Shown here: positions 9,902 through 21,382 of the stretch, one piece after another
Numbering within the stretch: the first letter of the stretch is position 1
How the letters are laid out: each line of letters opens with the position of its first letter
Source of the DNA: Multifurca ochricompacta
Lineage: Eukaryota > Basidiomycota > Agaricomycetes > Russulales > Russulaceae
DNA: 64,000 nucleotides
Direction: 5' to 3'
Assembly: GCA_022496185.1 (NCBI GenBank)
Contig: WTXG01000200.1
Location: 1-64,000 of the forward strand
Notes under the pieces: generated by a model
The model's input: only the letters and a program-made list of their open reading frames with translations
The model's database searches: none
Told to the model about the DNA's origin: nothing
Program-made: the position numbers and the translations under genes

Positions 9902-10080
9902 TGGACTGGTTATGGCTAGGGCATAACACACAGAAACCACCTTGAAGTTCCCAAGGCCATGTAGCTCAGTGGTTAGAGCACTGGACCTAGAATGTCTGGG
10001 GGTCTTGGGTTCAATCTCCAACATGGCTATACTTTTCCTGAGATTGAATGTCCCTCGATCGGGGTGCTGAAACCTCAACA
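9902..10080 (+). repeat. tRNA-containing repeat, copy A (5' end disrupted)
   Basis: This stretch is nearly identical to the reverse complement of the element at 14924-15146, from TGGACTGG through the final CTCAACA. The part upstream of the MITE (9394-9418) resembles copy B only weakly, so the 5' end is diverged or deleted and no flanking duplication is seen. Confidence 0.75.
9955..10028 (+). tRNA. tRNA-like gene within repeat copy A (identity uncertain)
   Basis: The 74-nt unit folds as a tRNA: acceptor arm GGCCATG with CATGGCT, D arm GCTC/GAGC, A box TAGCTCAGTGG, and T arm TTGGG-TTCAATC-TCCAA with one G-T pair. A TTTT run follows (10032-10035). The anticodon arm is shifted and weak; if read as TGGAC/GTCTG the loop is CTAGAAT, anticodon AGA, but the long variable arm of a serine tRNA is missing. 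It is therefore probably a mobile tRNA-derived promoter. Confidence 0.5.
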
Positions 10081-10341
10081 TGACACTGGTCTAAACATCC
10101 AAGAATTGGCGTGTACAGCCCTTGTGACGGCTCACCCCTACTCATGCTATGCACGTAGTGATGCCAAACTCAACTGAAATTCTTTTTTATTTGGCTGGTT
10201 CTGTTGTCTTCCTTGTTCTAAAAAAGGACGAACAGACATATGCTCTTTTTTTTCTATCCCCGGCGCTTATGGTGGCGTCAAAGACCTCGTACCTAAAACG
10301 CCCTCGAGTGCCACATCCACCATCTCGCTTTGACCAACACC
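10081..10341. other. Region upstream of giant paralogue 1
   Basis: About 260 bp between the tRNA-containing repeat and the likely start of the giant pseudogene. I see no gene and no certain promoter element. It is the only upstream sequence left to paralogue 1. Confidence 0.5.
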
Positions 10342-12266
10342 ATGTTCATTTCTCTAACTGAGATCAACCCTTACACCTTACGGTCCGTTGTGGACCATGT
10401 CTTCATGTCTCCGAAGCTTCCCCAGGAGACCCCACCCCGAAAGACGAGCAGAGGATGAATGTGGCGCTGTGCCACATCCTCTAACGGTCGGCTCAAGATT
10501 TTTGCCAGTATCTTTCCTCTTCCCAGCAAGAATTATGGAATCGAATGATAAAAATGATAGAAATTGTTCAGCTGGCTGAAAAGCGACCATTTGAAGAGGT
10601 CGAACTTCAAGACACCTTGTCAAAGATGACGACGGAAGGTGCGTTTGTTGGGTGCGCATTTCACCTGGATGATCTGATTTTTCTCCGCCAGATGTTTTTA
10701 TAATGCATATCCGTGAGCAGAATGCTGCCGTCATTGTGCGCAAGCTTCCAGACGTTGTTCAATTTGAGACGTTTGAGGTCTCCCCGCCAGCCGGCGTTGT
10801 GATGCCCAACAAGGGAAAGCTGTTACGTTCCTATCCTGCACAAGCAGTCGGAGTCTCCGTTGAGACATTCATGAATAATCGCTTCTTGCGGGAGCTTGCG
10901 TCATTCCTCTTGCAAATGAACGTCGACATCCTGGACTCCGCTGCGACAACTACCAAAGCAGGATCCACCGTGCGCGAAGTGCGAGAGAGCGCTCATCCGA
11001 AGTATATAACTGAACTGCTTATGGGGATCCTCAGTGGCTGCGGTCATCCAGTAGAAGTGAAAAGCATCACGAAACATTTTAGCGACGAGGTGTTGTGGCT
11101 CAACACTGAGAGGCCCTGGCGAAGATCTCCGTTATGGCTTATCCTTAGGATATCCCTTCAAACGTCTCTGCCTTCCACAGACGTTTACAAGCACTTCATG
11201 TTGTTTTTTCACGCACACCTCCGAATTTGTACGCAGCAAAGCTTTCCGAGCGAGTTACTCTACGCGATGAGGGTCAAGATGGCCCGCCGCCTATCGAAGT
11301 TAGACTCTGCGGCTCTTGGCGATGTTTATCAAACCGTATACGATGTCGCTAACGAGACCGAGGAACTTCTTCGGTCGAGGTGGGCAAATTTTCAGCGCAA
11401 GTTAATGTCTTCGCCATGGATCCCGGATAACCTCGACTTCCGTTCCGATACTGCAATTTCCCTTACCAATGCGCATCCCTACATTAAGAAAGCGTTAGAG
11501 CCAACATCTCATGGGGAACAGAAGACATAATTCATCCCATCCCATGATTGGCGTCTCGACGGTATTCGCGACTTCAGCCAGTATGCAGGAGGAAAACTAA
11601 CAAAAGCTATTGCCGAACACCAACAAATCGCTCTCGCGGACTTCGAACTGTCTGTGGAGAGGCATTTGGAAGCTTGTGTCGCCGAGTCCACGCAAAAAGA
11701 CGATGCTTCGGAGGTTATTGTTTCTTGTGTTGAACAGTACTTCGCTGGTGCCAAAACACTTTACGGAAAGAACCCCGAGGATAATTCAATCATGATCCTG
11801 ACCATCTTGGATCTTTGGAAGGCTCTGGATAATCTGGTTCTCCATCAGTACCCTTTGATGAAACAATATTCACCAGAAATGCCCCCACATTTCCTCCACC
11901 CTCTTCTCCTTCACCGCTCGAGCCCCTCTCAACGTGCCTTGCGTATCGAAAAGTACCTATGCCAACGTCACGAAGAGGCGAAAAATACAACATCTATTTT
12001 TTCGGACAGGGCATTCGAGTCATCATTCGCTATTCAGTATTGTCGCACTTCTGAGGAATTAAAATGCCTCTACAGTGCTATCTGCTCACATGCCCAGCAG
12101 GAGCGAGACGCAAAACGTGTCGAACTGAGTAGCCTGAATGAGGAATTCTGCTCGCTTATCAGAAAGGCCTCTCAGTCAAGTCACGGTGACCATCGCTTTT
12201 ATTGCTATAAATGTGACTTGGAAAATAAGGCAAGGAATCTGGTAATCCACGTCCATGAGTGGCCAC
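10342..12266 (+). pseudogene. Giant DUF6606/DUF3638 paralogue 1, fragment 1 (N-terminal)
   Basis: The start at 10342 aligns with the N-terminus of paralogue 2 (LRSVVDHVFMSPKLPQ against LRSVVEHVFMPPNLPQ). Exon 1 is broken by a frame shift and stop around 10430-10490. Intron 1 (10639-10691) sits exactly where paralogue 2 has one and is followed by MHIREQNAA. Exon 2 has an in-frame TAA at 11528-11530 and then continues in frame. The fragment stops at a hAT insertion whose 8-bp duplication is 12259-12266. It corresponds to the DUF6606 N-terminal domain. With its breaks it cannot encode the full protein. Confidence 0.9.
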
Positions 12267-13237
12267 TAGTGTTGTGACGGCCCCGGCTCGGCCTGAAGCC
12301 GCGGCTTAGGCCCGGCTTTTGGCGGCTTAGGCTTTTCAAAACTCAAGCCTGGGCTGTAGCAACGGCTTCCGGCTGGCTTAGGCCTGGCTCAGGCCCAAGC
12401 CGCGGCTTTACAGCGTCAAATCAAGTTTTAAGCTGCATTTTTTGAAGGACTTGTAGTTTACATTATATCAACCCCTAGCCACTGCTTTGGCCTTCTGCCA
12501 TATTATGTCTCCCATTTAATTCCTGTAACATAAGTTGTCTTATTTTAGCTTGTATCAATAACAGTGTTTGTAATGGGTGTTTCTATCCCGCGCTTGCTAT
12601 GTAGATAAGATAAGATGTTGAGATCATGGTGAAACTAAGAGTGAAAATCCAGCAAGAATACACCTATACTGAACAATTGCTAAGAGCCTACACCCCCAAG
12701 AAGACGAGATGGGATCTGCAGCATGCTACAGGGCATCTTTAAATAGGTTCTAGTACTATTCTACAAAATACCAAAGCCGATCGAGCGTGCGATGTAAATC
12801 TAATTATTTATCAGTGGCTTTATATACAATTTAGATGTACTATATCAGCTACCAAATTAAAGTAAACGAATGTGCACGTTATCTTGCTTGTTAATGAAAG
12901 TGATTTCATCACATGATCGATCTGAGATGTATATACTCAGTATCTTAATCAATGTGAGACATGTTTTTATCTCATCAATTGTTTTATCTAAACGCGATCA
13001 CAATTATGTCAGACTACTTCTGTACCAGTATTCTGGTTCAACAGTTCGCAAAAATCCGGATAGAAAGCGTGACTCAGCCACCAAAAGCCGCGGCCTAAGC
13101 CGCGGCTTCAGGCTTTCCAAACCTGAAGCCTGAGCCGTGGGCCGCTGGAAGCCATTTTCACGGCCTATGTCAGCCCGGCTTTTTCCGGCTCAGAAACGGC
13201 TGGCTTACGGCTTCGAGCCAAGCCGTGCACAACACTA
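12267..13237. mobile_element. Non-autonomous hAT element in paralogue 1
   Basis: The ends are TAGTGTTGTGACGGC and, inverted, TAGTGTTGTGCACGGC. The 8-bp duplication GTGGCCAC lies at 12259-12266 and 13238-13245. Subterminal regions are rich in AAGCCGCGGCTT-like words. Internal blocks match the hAT pieces at 6780-7821 and 15754-17184, and 12820-13045 matches the TIR repeat at 8843. No transposase is visible in 971 bp. Confidence 0.9.
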
Positions 13238-14014
13238 GTGGCCACTGCCCTCAGCGATACTCGAGGCACAATTGACAGTTTTCGAACTCAACCCACCTCG
13301 GGGGTTCTCTGCCTGGCGAGATATCACACGCACCATCCTCTATGATATTGGTATGCCCGAAACCTCCAGCAACGGGGACGAACCCTGCGTTTTCTTGGAT
13401 GACTCCCCTGGCCTAGCGCAGTGGGTGACACATCGCCCACACCAATGAATCACTCTCGCCTCATTCACAAAGTCCTTTGCTGATCAAGCTCACTATAAGA
13501 GCGTCACTATCCCTGCGGATGAACACTCAGTCTTGGTTAATAATGGTCTATCGCTCAAGCTGTTTGATCGCTTCAGTGCCTCTTGGGTAGAAGGGTCATT
13601 ATTTGACCCTAGTACAACGCGACTTTGCACGCCCCCCATCCCAACGTCCAGTTCATATGCCCCTCTCCATTATGCAGTATCTGGAACTAATCACACATTG
13701 AACAAGGTTATCTCCAACCAAGCAGATTGTCTGAAGGAACTGAGCCTACACCAGTACATGGCGTTTTCCAGTTTGTGCGGTGGCCCACGCTTGCAGTGGT
13801 TAAACATTTTGAGGGAACTGGCCTTGTGTTCTCTCTCGTTTCGTTGCGAAGAGGTACATACATTGATTACCCAAGCAGCCTGGCAGATCGGACCGCTCTC
13901 TGACGGCGTACATGAGTGGCACGAAGAGCTTAGCCATCCCGTCTTCGGCAGGACCATCCTATGTGTATTGAATTCACATCTTAACAACATAGAAGCCAAT
14001 TGGTTATAGGAGGT
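13238..14014 (+). pseudogene. Giant paralogue 1, fragment 2 (end of DUF6606 region)
   Basis: The reading resumes immediately after the hAT and aligns with paralogue 2 positions about 54328-55105 (shared words include VHTLITQAAWQ and LQWLNI). A stop is seen near 13445. Gene sequence stops at 14014 inside the 16-bp duplication ATTGGTTATAGGAGGT (13999-14014), which is repeated at 35843-35858 after the LINE complex. In paralogue 2 the same place reads NWLEEVTVRTI and precedes intron 2. Confidence 0.9.
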
Positions 14015-14289
14015 TTTTTTTTTTTTTTGAACTCGAGTTTATTGACGTGCTTGCGGGACTCAGCCCAATCACGCGGCTACATCAGGGTACAATGTAACTA
14101 CTGTGGAATGTACAGGAGATGCCATATCTACTAGGATAGGCTAGGAGGAAAACTCTAAGAGAAAATCCAGGGAGAATGTAAGTGGAGTGGCCATCCGAGA
14201 AAGAGACCGTTCAAAGCAAGGGAAACTTACTAAGTCCAAAGCACCAACCAAAGTCTTTCAGGGGGGCTTGCATGGGCACTGCGTGGCGA

Positions 14290-14923
14290 TAGGCTTGAAG
14301 AAAGCCTTAGACTTCTGGATGAACTCCAGGAGCTGTGTGACTCGGGCTTGATTGTTGAAGATCTCCACCCAGGTTAGCTCATCGAAGAGAGAGCTGCAGT
14401 CCATGTCGCATTCTGTCCGAGCTTGGGCATGTAATGGACAGTCTAGGGCGATGTGGTTGAATGTCGCTGGGGTGACGCTGTCGCAGTGGCAGAGATGATC
14501 TGCCTCAGGACGAGAAGAAAAGAATCACTCATGGTACTCAGCTATGAAAGCGTGGCCTGTGGCCAGCTGGAAAGCTGTTGAGACTGTGTGTCGAGTGAAC
14601 GGGTTATCTTTTCGTTTGACGGTAGCAGCCGTCCACAGTGGGTGATTGCCGCCAGTTGGAGGACCTCGGATGGAGATGGAGTAGGCCTTGTGGGCCAACA
14701 GTGTAGTCACTTCGTCAGCTCGTGAGCGGAGCCACTCATTGCGCCAATTGTCGTAGGCGCAGAGTTGAGAGAGGGCTCGCCACTGGAGGGGGGACGGGGG
14801 ATCATCAATGTCCCGTAGGGGGTGAAGTCGTCGAGTGCAGTCCGCAGCTTTGGGGGCCGCAGACGAGGCGCGGTAGCGAGGGGAAGGGGGGCACCACATA
14901 AACGTGACAGTGGTGAGGGGGTG
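14290..14923 (-). pseudogene. LINE ORF2 C-terminus (RNase H end and Cys/His region)
   Basis: Read on the minus strand after the tRNA element, the protein resumes with TTVTFMWCP, the RNase H segment that precedes the last catalytic region in Tad-type elements. It continues to NHPLWTAATVKR and LATGHAFIAEY, then after a break to a CxC...H...C cluster. The same C-terminal pattern is seen in the truncated LINE copy at 37953-38521. Stops and frame changes (for example near 14525) show decay. The last 270 bp to the poly(T) tract are 3' untranslated. Confidence 0.75.
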
Positions 14924-15146
14924 TGTTGAGGTTTCAGCACCCCGATCGAGGGACATTCAATCTCAGGAAAAGTATAGCCATGTTGGGGATTGAACCCAAG
15001 ACCCCCAGACATTCTAGGTCCAGTGCTCTAACCACTGAGCTACATGGCCTTGGGAACTTCAAGGTGGTTTCTGTGTGTTATGCCCTAGCCATAACCAGTC
15101 CACCCATGTACATGTGCCATTACTAGGCTTCAGGCACTTCTCAACA
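14924..15146 (-). mobile_element. 223-bp TG...CA element carrying a tRNA-like gene (copy B)
   Basis: On the plus strand the unit starts TGTTGAG (14924-14930) and ends CTCAACA (15140-15146), perfect 7-bp inverted ends of TG...CA type. The 5-bp sequence GGGTG flanks both sides (14919-14923 and 15147-15151), the duplication length made by LTR-retrotransposon integrases. It interrupts the RNase H frame of the LINE: the protein reads LLADHP on one side and TTVTFMWCP on the other. The interior holds a tRNA-like unit and no coding sequence. It could be a solo LTR of a very small element or an unusual SINE. Confidence 0.75.
14976..15049 (-). tRNA. tRNA-like gene within the 223-bp element (copy B)
   Basis: The 74-nt unit is the same as in copy A except that the T stem is fully paired (TTGGG/CCCAA). 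A box TAGCTCAGTGG, B box GGTTCAATCCC and a following T4 run give a complete Pol III unit. The acceptor stem has seven pairs, including one G-T. The anticodon stem fits only in a shifted register, so charging by a synthetase is doubtful. Confidence 0.55.
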
Positions 15147-15753
15147 GGGTGATCTGCAAGCAACTGAGCAAGAGCGCGGTGGCAGGAGATAAAGTCACCG
15201 GTGAATCGACATGGGTCGCAGGTGCGGAGCCCTGCCAAAGCCAAACTGGATGAACAGGTGATGACCAGGCGCGGGGCCAAGGGGCGGCCATGGAAGAATG
15301 ACTGCAACCACTGGATGGTGCGACTAAGGGAGAACAAGTCAACCTCCGACTTGACTCCCCCAGTGCCCCGAACCCAATGGTTGGTCGTTTCGCCAGTGTC
15401 ATCCATCAGAACTGCAGCAGCAGCACCGACAAGGCGGTTGTCGACTCGTTTGGCTTGGGAGTGGGATGATGAGGTGTGACACAAGAAAACATCAGCTCTG
15501 GGCTGGGCGATCAAGGCAACGACTTCATCGAGACATACTTTGGGGGGGCAAGTTCCAACAAACTGAAGGAACGTGCCCCAGGAGGGTAACTCCCACGGTG
15601 CAAAGGCCAGTACGTCCGGGGATCCCGCCAGAGGGGGAACTCGAGCTGCAAGTGCTTGCAGGGGGGAGAGGCGTTGGGGAGGGCGAGGTGCGGAGAGGGT
15701 CTGGGTGTGTCGGCGATGTGGGTGTAGAAGGTGGTCGTCCAATGTGCTGTGAA
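15147..15753 (-). pseudogene. LINE ORF2 segment (RNase H, first part)
   Basis: Minus-strand coding sequence between the hAT and the tRNA-bearing element. It reads through APWELPSWGTFLQFVG, an acidic stretch (VLMDDTGETTNHW), and FFHGRPLAPRLVITCSSS to ALAQLLADHP, which fits the connection-to-RNase H region of a Tad-type ORF2. The frame itself is open here; the upstream residues of the long open frame (15760-15976) belong to the hAT. Assignment rests on order and on the continuing protein on both sides. Confidence 0.65.
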
Positions 15754-17184
15754 TAGTGATTGGCAGGGGTAACCCTGGGGTATCCTCATTGGTACCCGTA
15801 CCCATACCCGTACCCGTCACTATGGGTACGGGTAACCTGCGGGTTACCCATGGGTCACCCGTGAAAACGCATGCAAGTTCTTTACTTGCATCGCGCATTT
15901 CGGATACCTGGCCCAGGCCTTCCCGGACCAAGAAGATACACAACACGTTCATTTGTGGCTGCTTAAGATCCCTCAATGACTCTTATTTTATGTTCAGAAG
16001 ATTAAGATAATTCATTATTCCATTTTTATTTTATTATTCTGCTTTCAATTTTATACAAGCACAACTAAAATACAGTATACAGAGATGATTAGATAGGATG
16101 TTATAGAACATTGATGAAAAGCCTGTCAGATAACCACACAGAATGCAAAATAATTTGATGAACACATAGCAATTTGCAGGGGTAACCCCTGGATAATTGT
16201 TTTGATACCTGGGTTACCCATGAAATGAAACGCATGCAAGTTCTTTACTTGCATCGCGCATTTCGGACATCCGGCCCAGGACATCCCGGTCAAGGAGATA
16301 TGCACTTGGACACAACGCATTCATTTATGGCTACTCAAGATCCCTCAAAGATTCCTATTTTATGTTCATAAGATTAAGATAATTTATTATTCCATTTTTA
16401 TTTTATTATTCTGCTTTCAATTTTATACGAGCGTGACTGTTCTTTGCATTTCTGCGCATTTCGGATAAATGGCCCGGGCCATCCCAGTCAAGGAGATAAG
16501 CACTTGGACACAACGTGTTCATTTATGGCTACTCAAGATCCCTCAAATATTGTTGGTTTATGTTCAGAAGATTAAAAGGATCCTTTATTTACATTACTAT
16601 TTTATTATTCTGCTTTCATTTCATATGAGTGCGACTGTCCTGGTGTGTTTAAGTCAACCTTCCTTAATAGGAAGGAGGTCAGACCACCATGCGATGCAAT
16701 GTAGTCACTGCCCCATGCAGCTTGTAGATACACGCGGGCCTTGTTTCAGTAAACTAATTTAATAATTTGATTATATTATAGTCTAAAGTAGTCTAGAGAG
16801 TATTTTAGATAGTGCCAGACCGGCAGAATTGGTCGCGCGTTGATAAAACAGGTGCATCATGATTTTCAAGAAGTGGATCACTGATAACACTTTTATTTTA
16901 CATCGCACCATTGATCTGCTTTGATATTTCATATGATAATACTAGAACATATTTAAAAATACCCTATAGCATACATCAGACGAGATCTTTTATTTTTGTG
17001 GCTGCAGATGTGTTTTATCTTAGAATTTCTACTGATCTTGTCAATGCATGATTGGCGCCTATACCCGCCAAACCCGCCGCGCGGGTACGGGTTTCCACAG
17101 GTTGGGAGCCGTATACCCGTACCCGTACCCGGCAAAACCCGTGGCGCTTACCCGTGCGGGTATGAAAACCCTTGACAATCACTA
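15754..17184. mobile_element. hAT-like element in LINE ORF2, with internal triplication
   Basis: The ends are TAGTGATTGGCAGGGGT and, inverted, TAGTGATTGTCAAGGGT. The 8-bp flanks GCTGTGAA (15746-15753) and GCCGTGAA (17185-17192) differ at one CpG-type site. Subterminal arrays of ACCCGTACCC words occur at both ends. A unit of about 200 bp is repeated at about 15840-16055, 16200-16440 and 16440-16640. The part 16670-17030 matches the hAT remnant at 6930-7280. No transposase is present. Confidence 0.85.
15840..16640. repeat. Three direct repeats of about 200 bp inside the hAT
   Basis: Each unit contains GCGCATTTCGGA, then CTCAAGATCCCTC (first unit GCTTAAGATCCCTC), then a T-rich segment with TTTTATTATTCTGCTTTCA. 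The first two also carry CATGCAAGTTCTTTACTTGC. Units are similar but not identical, so the triplication is not recent. Confidence 0.75.
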
Positions 17185-17892
17185 GCCGTGAAGGCATTGC
17201 ATGGGCTGGGAGAGCGGAGGGAGGGAGGTGTACCTGAGAGCTGTGGTATCCGCCAACTTTTCCACAAAGTGCTTCATGGGCAGCACTCGAACCAATTCGT
17301 GAAGAGGGCCACAAGGGGCCGTGTGGAAAGAGCCAGTGATCTTGTGGACCATGGCATTAGCGACTAGCTGGAGCCTCTTGATCAGTGCCGGGGCCTGGCG
17401 AGTATGGACCCATAGCTGGGAGCCATATGTCAGTACCGGGAGGCAGATGGCATTAAGGACCAGTCTCCAGTTCTTGGTGGAGAGGCCCCGCTCGGAGTTG
17501 CCCAGCAGTTGGAGGGTGCAAATGGACGCACGAGTGCGGCGACACATGATATCTACGTGTGGTCGCCAGGACAAAGAAGGGGTAAAGAAAAAGCCCAAAT
17601 ATCGCACCTGGGCCCCTGCCTTGACTTCAAAGTCAGGCGCATCGTGGCAGGGGAGGAAAATTGAGTGCGGGGGAAGGTTTTGCGTGCGCGTGCGGGAGAA
17701 GAAAAGTGCCTCGGTCTTTGCTGGGTCCGCAGACATGCCAGCGTGGAGAAGCCACTCCATGACGAGGGAGTAGTGGTGTTGCAAGGATGCGACGACCTCG
17801 TCCCAAGTGGGTGCCCAAGCGAAGAGGAGACTGTCGTCGATGTACATCAACAGGCGGCAGCCAGTCCAAGAGGACACCAGGTGGAGGAGTGG
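17185..17892 (-). pseudogene. LINE ORF2: reverse transcriptase, second half
   Basis: Minus-strand protein begins just after the degenerate gypsy insertion and reads LLMYIDDSLLFA (catalytic YIDD), then MSADPAKTEALFF, VRYLGFFFTPSLSW (thumb entry) and LTYGSQLWV. These are the usual late RT blocks of Tad-like LINEs, which copy element RNA at a nicked target. It is in register with the RT fingers and palm at 21897-22544 once the gypsy is taken out. The frame stays open until the hAT at 17184. Confidence 0.9.
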
Positions 17893-18406
17893 TGTGACAG
17901 AATTCTCCCTGTGATGTTACTAATGACTTGACATTGTGTTTCACCGGTGTTTTGGCTTACTGAGGGCCTAACCCCTCCTAATTCTCCTTAGTTCTAGCTC
18001 ATTCTACTGCACAACTATTTAGATACTATGTCATAGTCCTAGAACCTTCTATTTACTATGACATAGCTAGTTCTACATGTATTTAAAGACCTACTAGAGT
18101 AGAGAGACAGACTAAGTCTGTTCTCTTGTGTCCAATCCAAGGTGCTTCGGAATTCTTGAGTCCTCTCAGTTAGAACCCCACTTGAACTCTCCAAGATGTG
18201 ACTTGGAGAGCCTTCATCATCTTGAACTTGCTGCAGGACTGAGCGTCTCTGCTGTCAACTTCGATTTTCACACACGCCCTCAACTTCATTGTGGGCTTGA
18301 CCAGAACTTGACTTTGCTGTGACCTAGAGCCTTGACTTATCTTGACGTGACTTGGGAGGCTAGCTCCCACACGATCCCTGACACAGTTCCGCACCTAACT
18401 GTGACA
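17893..18406 (+). repeat. 5' LTR of the degenerate gypsy (514 bp)
   Basis: It starts TGTGACAGAATT and ends CTGTGACA. The segment GAGAGACAGACTAAGTCTG (18101-18119) is shared with the solo LTR at 35059-35677, so the two families are related. Confidence 0.92.
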
Positions 18407-19697
18407 TTAGAACAGACTTAACCGAAACCAACGAAGAACTTACCAAATGCATGAGGCGACGACAACGCGTCCCTCACCCCGACACCAGAACTCAATCCAT
18501 CTTGATCCCTTGATTTGTCGTGGTCGACGTACTGACCACGGCTTCAATTCCTTGCTTGGTCGTGGTTGACATATTGACCGCGGCTTGACTCCTTTGCTTT
18601 GTCGTGGTCGACATACTGACCACGGCTTGATTCCTTCAATCTGTCTTGATCATCGTCTTGATCTTGACTGCCAGATTCTGTCTTGGTTGCGACCTTGATA
18701 GTTTGACTTGATCACGTTTGATCGTTTATTGATTCATCACGGTCAGGTACTGACCGCGGCTTGAATGTGGTTGAGGTAGACCACCGAATGGACCCCGGAT
18801 GCCAGTGATCCTGATTGCCAGACCAGAACTGCAAGGTGACAAGTCGTCCCTTGTACAAAACCCAGAAAAGTCGCGACGACCACGCAAGAACCCCGAACCC
18901 CGACCTTGAAGGGATATGTCTCTTGAAGACCGACCTCGACATCGAAACCTGACAGAAGAGTCAGAACCTGAGAAAGAAACAACTCACTGAACCTGCAAGG
19001 CGACGACGACACATCCCTTGCCTCGACACCAAACCCGAACCACGACCTTGGAGCCAACGATGTTCCAAATTGATTCCCATAATTGACCTGCCATTCTTGT
19101 GATAGAGGACGCCCTGACATCAGACACCATCGAACCCGAACACCAACTCCAGAACCTGAAAAGTGCCTTTAACAGACAACGTGTTCCTTGAATATCAATC
19201 ACTGGATCAAAATCTAAAACAGAAACTGAAGACATACCACCTGAAAACCAAAACTGCCTTACATTGCTTGTCAGCAATCCCCAACCGACAGTGTCCAGAG
19301 TCACGGACCTGTGAACCCAGAATCCTTGAACCCCGACTTGAGGCAAGCTTGCTTCACGAACAGACCATCGAATCCATCGAAAAGAAACTTGACACCGCGA
19401 CTCCGAAGTCCCGGTTTGACATCCCAAGCCCGTGCCGTCGATAACATCACCATACATCTAAAGAAGAACACCAAGTACACCCGAAAACTAGAAGGCAACT
19501 TGAAGCAATTAGAATTGCCCCAGAAAGGAGCAGGATTAAACTCACCTATAGATCCAATTCCACGACCATCCAGAACAAAAGGTCTCGAATTGCCCACATT
19601 CTTGATTTGAAGAGGGAAGGGAACATCAGCAACACGACAGAGAACAGAACAAACACTTCTGCAGAGTGACCCACTGCCGAACCGACCGGAGTTTGCC

Positions 19698-20062
19698 GTG
19701 GGAAGACAGGTCTGGCTCGAGGAAAAAAAAAACCTCAAAACGCATTTTCCTTCTTCCAAGCTGGCACCATGCCGATTTGGACTGTTCACAATAAAAGATC
19801 AGATACCTTCAACTGCCTGCCAATTAAACTTGCCAGCCCATATGAAGATACACAACTGTATCATGTGGACCCCTTATCACCCTATCATGAAACAGAAGCC
19901 CACTGAGTAAATTACACACGCCCGCCATCTAGTCTCGTCAACAGCGAAGAAGAATATGAAGTAGAACGCCTTATCAGGCATCGATGTCATGGCCATGTGA
20001 AGACACTGCAGTTCTTAGTCGACTGGAAAGGGTACCCTTTGAACAATGACTCTTGGACGCCT
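19698..20062 (+). pseudogene. Remnant of integrase C-terminus and chromodomain
   Basis: Plus-strand words GRQVWLEE and SSKLAPCRFGLFTI match the integrase C-terminal region of chromoviruses. A frame change later, EEYEVERLIRHR (about 19946-19984) and QFLVDWKGYP with SWTPA form a chromodomain. Compare DSRYKGRGRNLQYLIKWKGF in chromovirus 1. Frame breaks and a stop lie between the two parts. It is the only protein-coding trace in this element. Confidence 0.75.
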
Positions 20063-21382
20063 GCCACTCCGACATCTATGCGTCAAGGACGCCGCAAGCC
20101 TTAGGAGGGGGGTAATTATTCCATCTGTGACTCAGTGTTTCCCCAGAAATTCGCTCTACCCTGGCACACATCAAGAACTTCACTCGCCCTTTCACTCAAA
20201 TTGTTCATCAAACCCAACGCACGCCCAGAACATCCACCTCAACATCTCAACCGACAACGAAACCCAAATCCGGCGCATCGCAACAGCCCTGGATGTCACC
20301 AACAAAGCAGCAATAACATTTCCCGCAACAGCACTGACGCTGCCTCCACCACCAGCACTACCGAATGAAGACCCGATTGTTACAAGAAGTCGGAACGCAC
20401 TTGCCGACACATGCACACTACACAGTCCAATGACAACCCAAGAATCAAGTATCGACCTGACTCTCCAGTTCTGCCGACCCCGCGGCCATGTCAGTTGACA
20501 ACAGATCATCATAGGTACATCCACCCTGGGCCGCCGTCCATACGAAACCACATCCATTCCACACATTGCCAACACCGATGGATCAGGAATAATGAAGGTC
20601 GCACCTTGCATGCCAGGTTCGTAAGCTTTGACTACCGACAGCGTAACCCCCAGGTTCTCGCCACGATGAGCGAGAACCAGCCACTCTTCGCCATCGCACT
20701 CCACGATAGAAACCACTCTCAACCCCACAACGTCCCAATCCTCTGATTTCGCACTTCCAACAGCGACTCTTTGACATGAAGATGCCTCACACCAAACTGA
20801 TCAACACCACACTCGACGACTTACGCAATCTGAGAGCTTGGGCGAAGCGACAAGACTCCGCATGACAACCAACAACCTAGACAAGGCGCATCGATATCTC
20901 GCCATGGCAAAGAACTCATTTCGCCCTCCACACCAAGAATCACCAACAAGACCCACGACACTCTACCCTGAGTGGATCAACACCATGCTGGACGACCTTC
21001 GCAACCCGGGGGTCTGAGCTGAGGTGACGAGATTCCGCACCGCGACTAACGACTTGGACGTAGCCCAGCAGGCCGTGACCGCCACACGAAAGTAAATAGA
21101 AATAACAGTCCAGAAGGTATGAACATCGATGCAAGCGCTGACACGACACAATGCGTACCACCGAATCTATCTGACCGAACAAGCTCACAAGATTCACGCC
21201 GCACCTGGAACCGCGCACCGTCTTGCAAGAAGACTTGACAACACACGACGTCCCTCAAGCTGCATGACAACTGGACGATACTCGACAACCACTCGACGAC
21301 CGCACGCGCCGTGACCACGAACCCTGCCACCACCGACATTCAACGACATTTGGGGGCAAACGTCAGCCTACAGAAGGGGTAA

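Noticed and set aside
15780..15860. Telomere-like ACCCGT repeats
   Set aside because: The words are short, irregular, present at both ends of a hAT with a target duplication, and are better explained as subterminal transposon repeats.
15059..15976. A single 305-residue minus-strand gene
   Set aside because: The frame fuses hAT sequence (from 15754), true LINE RNase H sequence and the head of the tRNA element; it is a chance read-through.
19984..20777. Several open frames in the degenerate gypsy beyond the chromodomain
   Set aside because: They overlap in different frames, are rich in simple CACAA/TTG words and match no retroelement domain.
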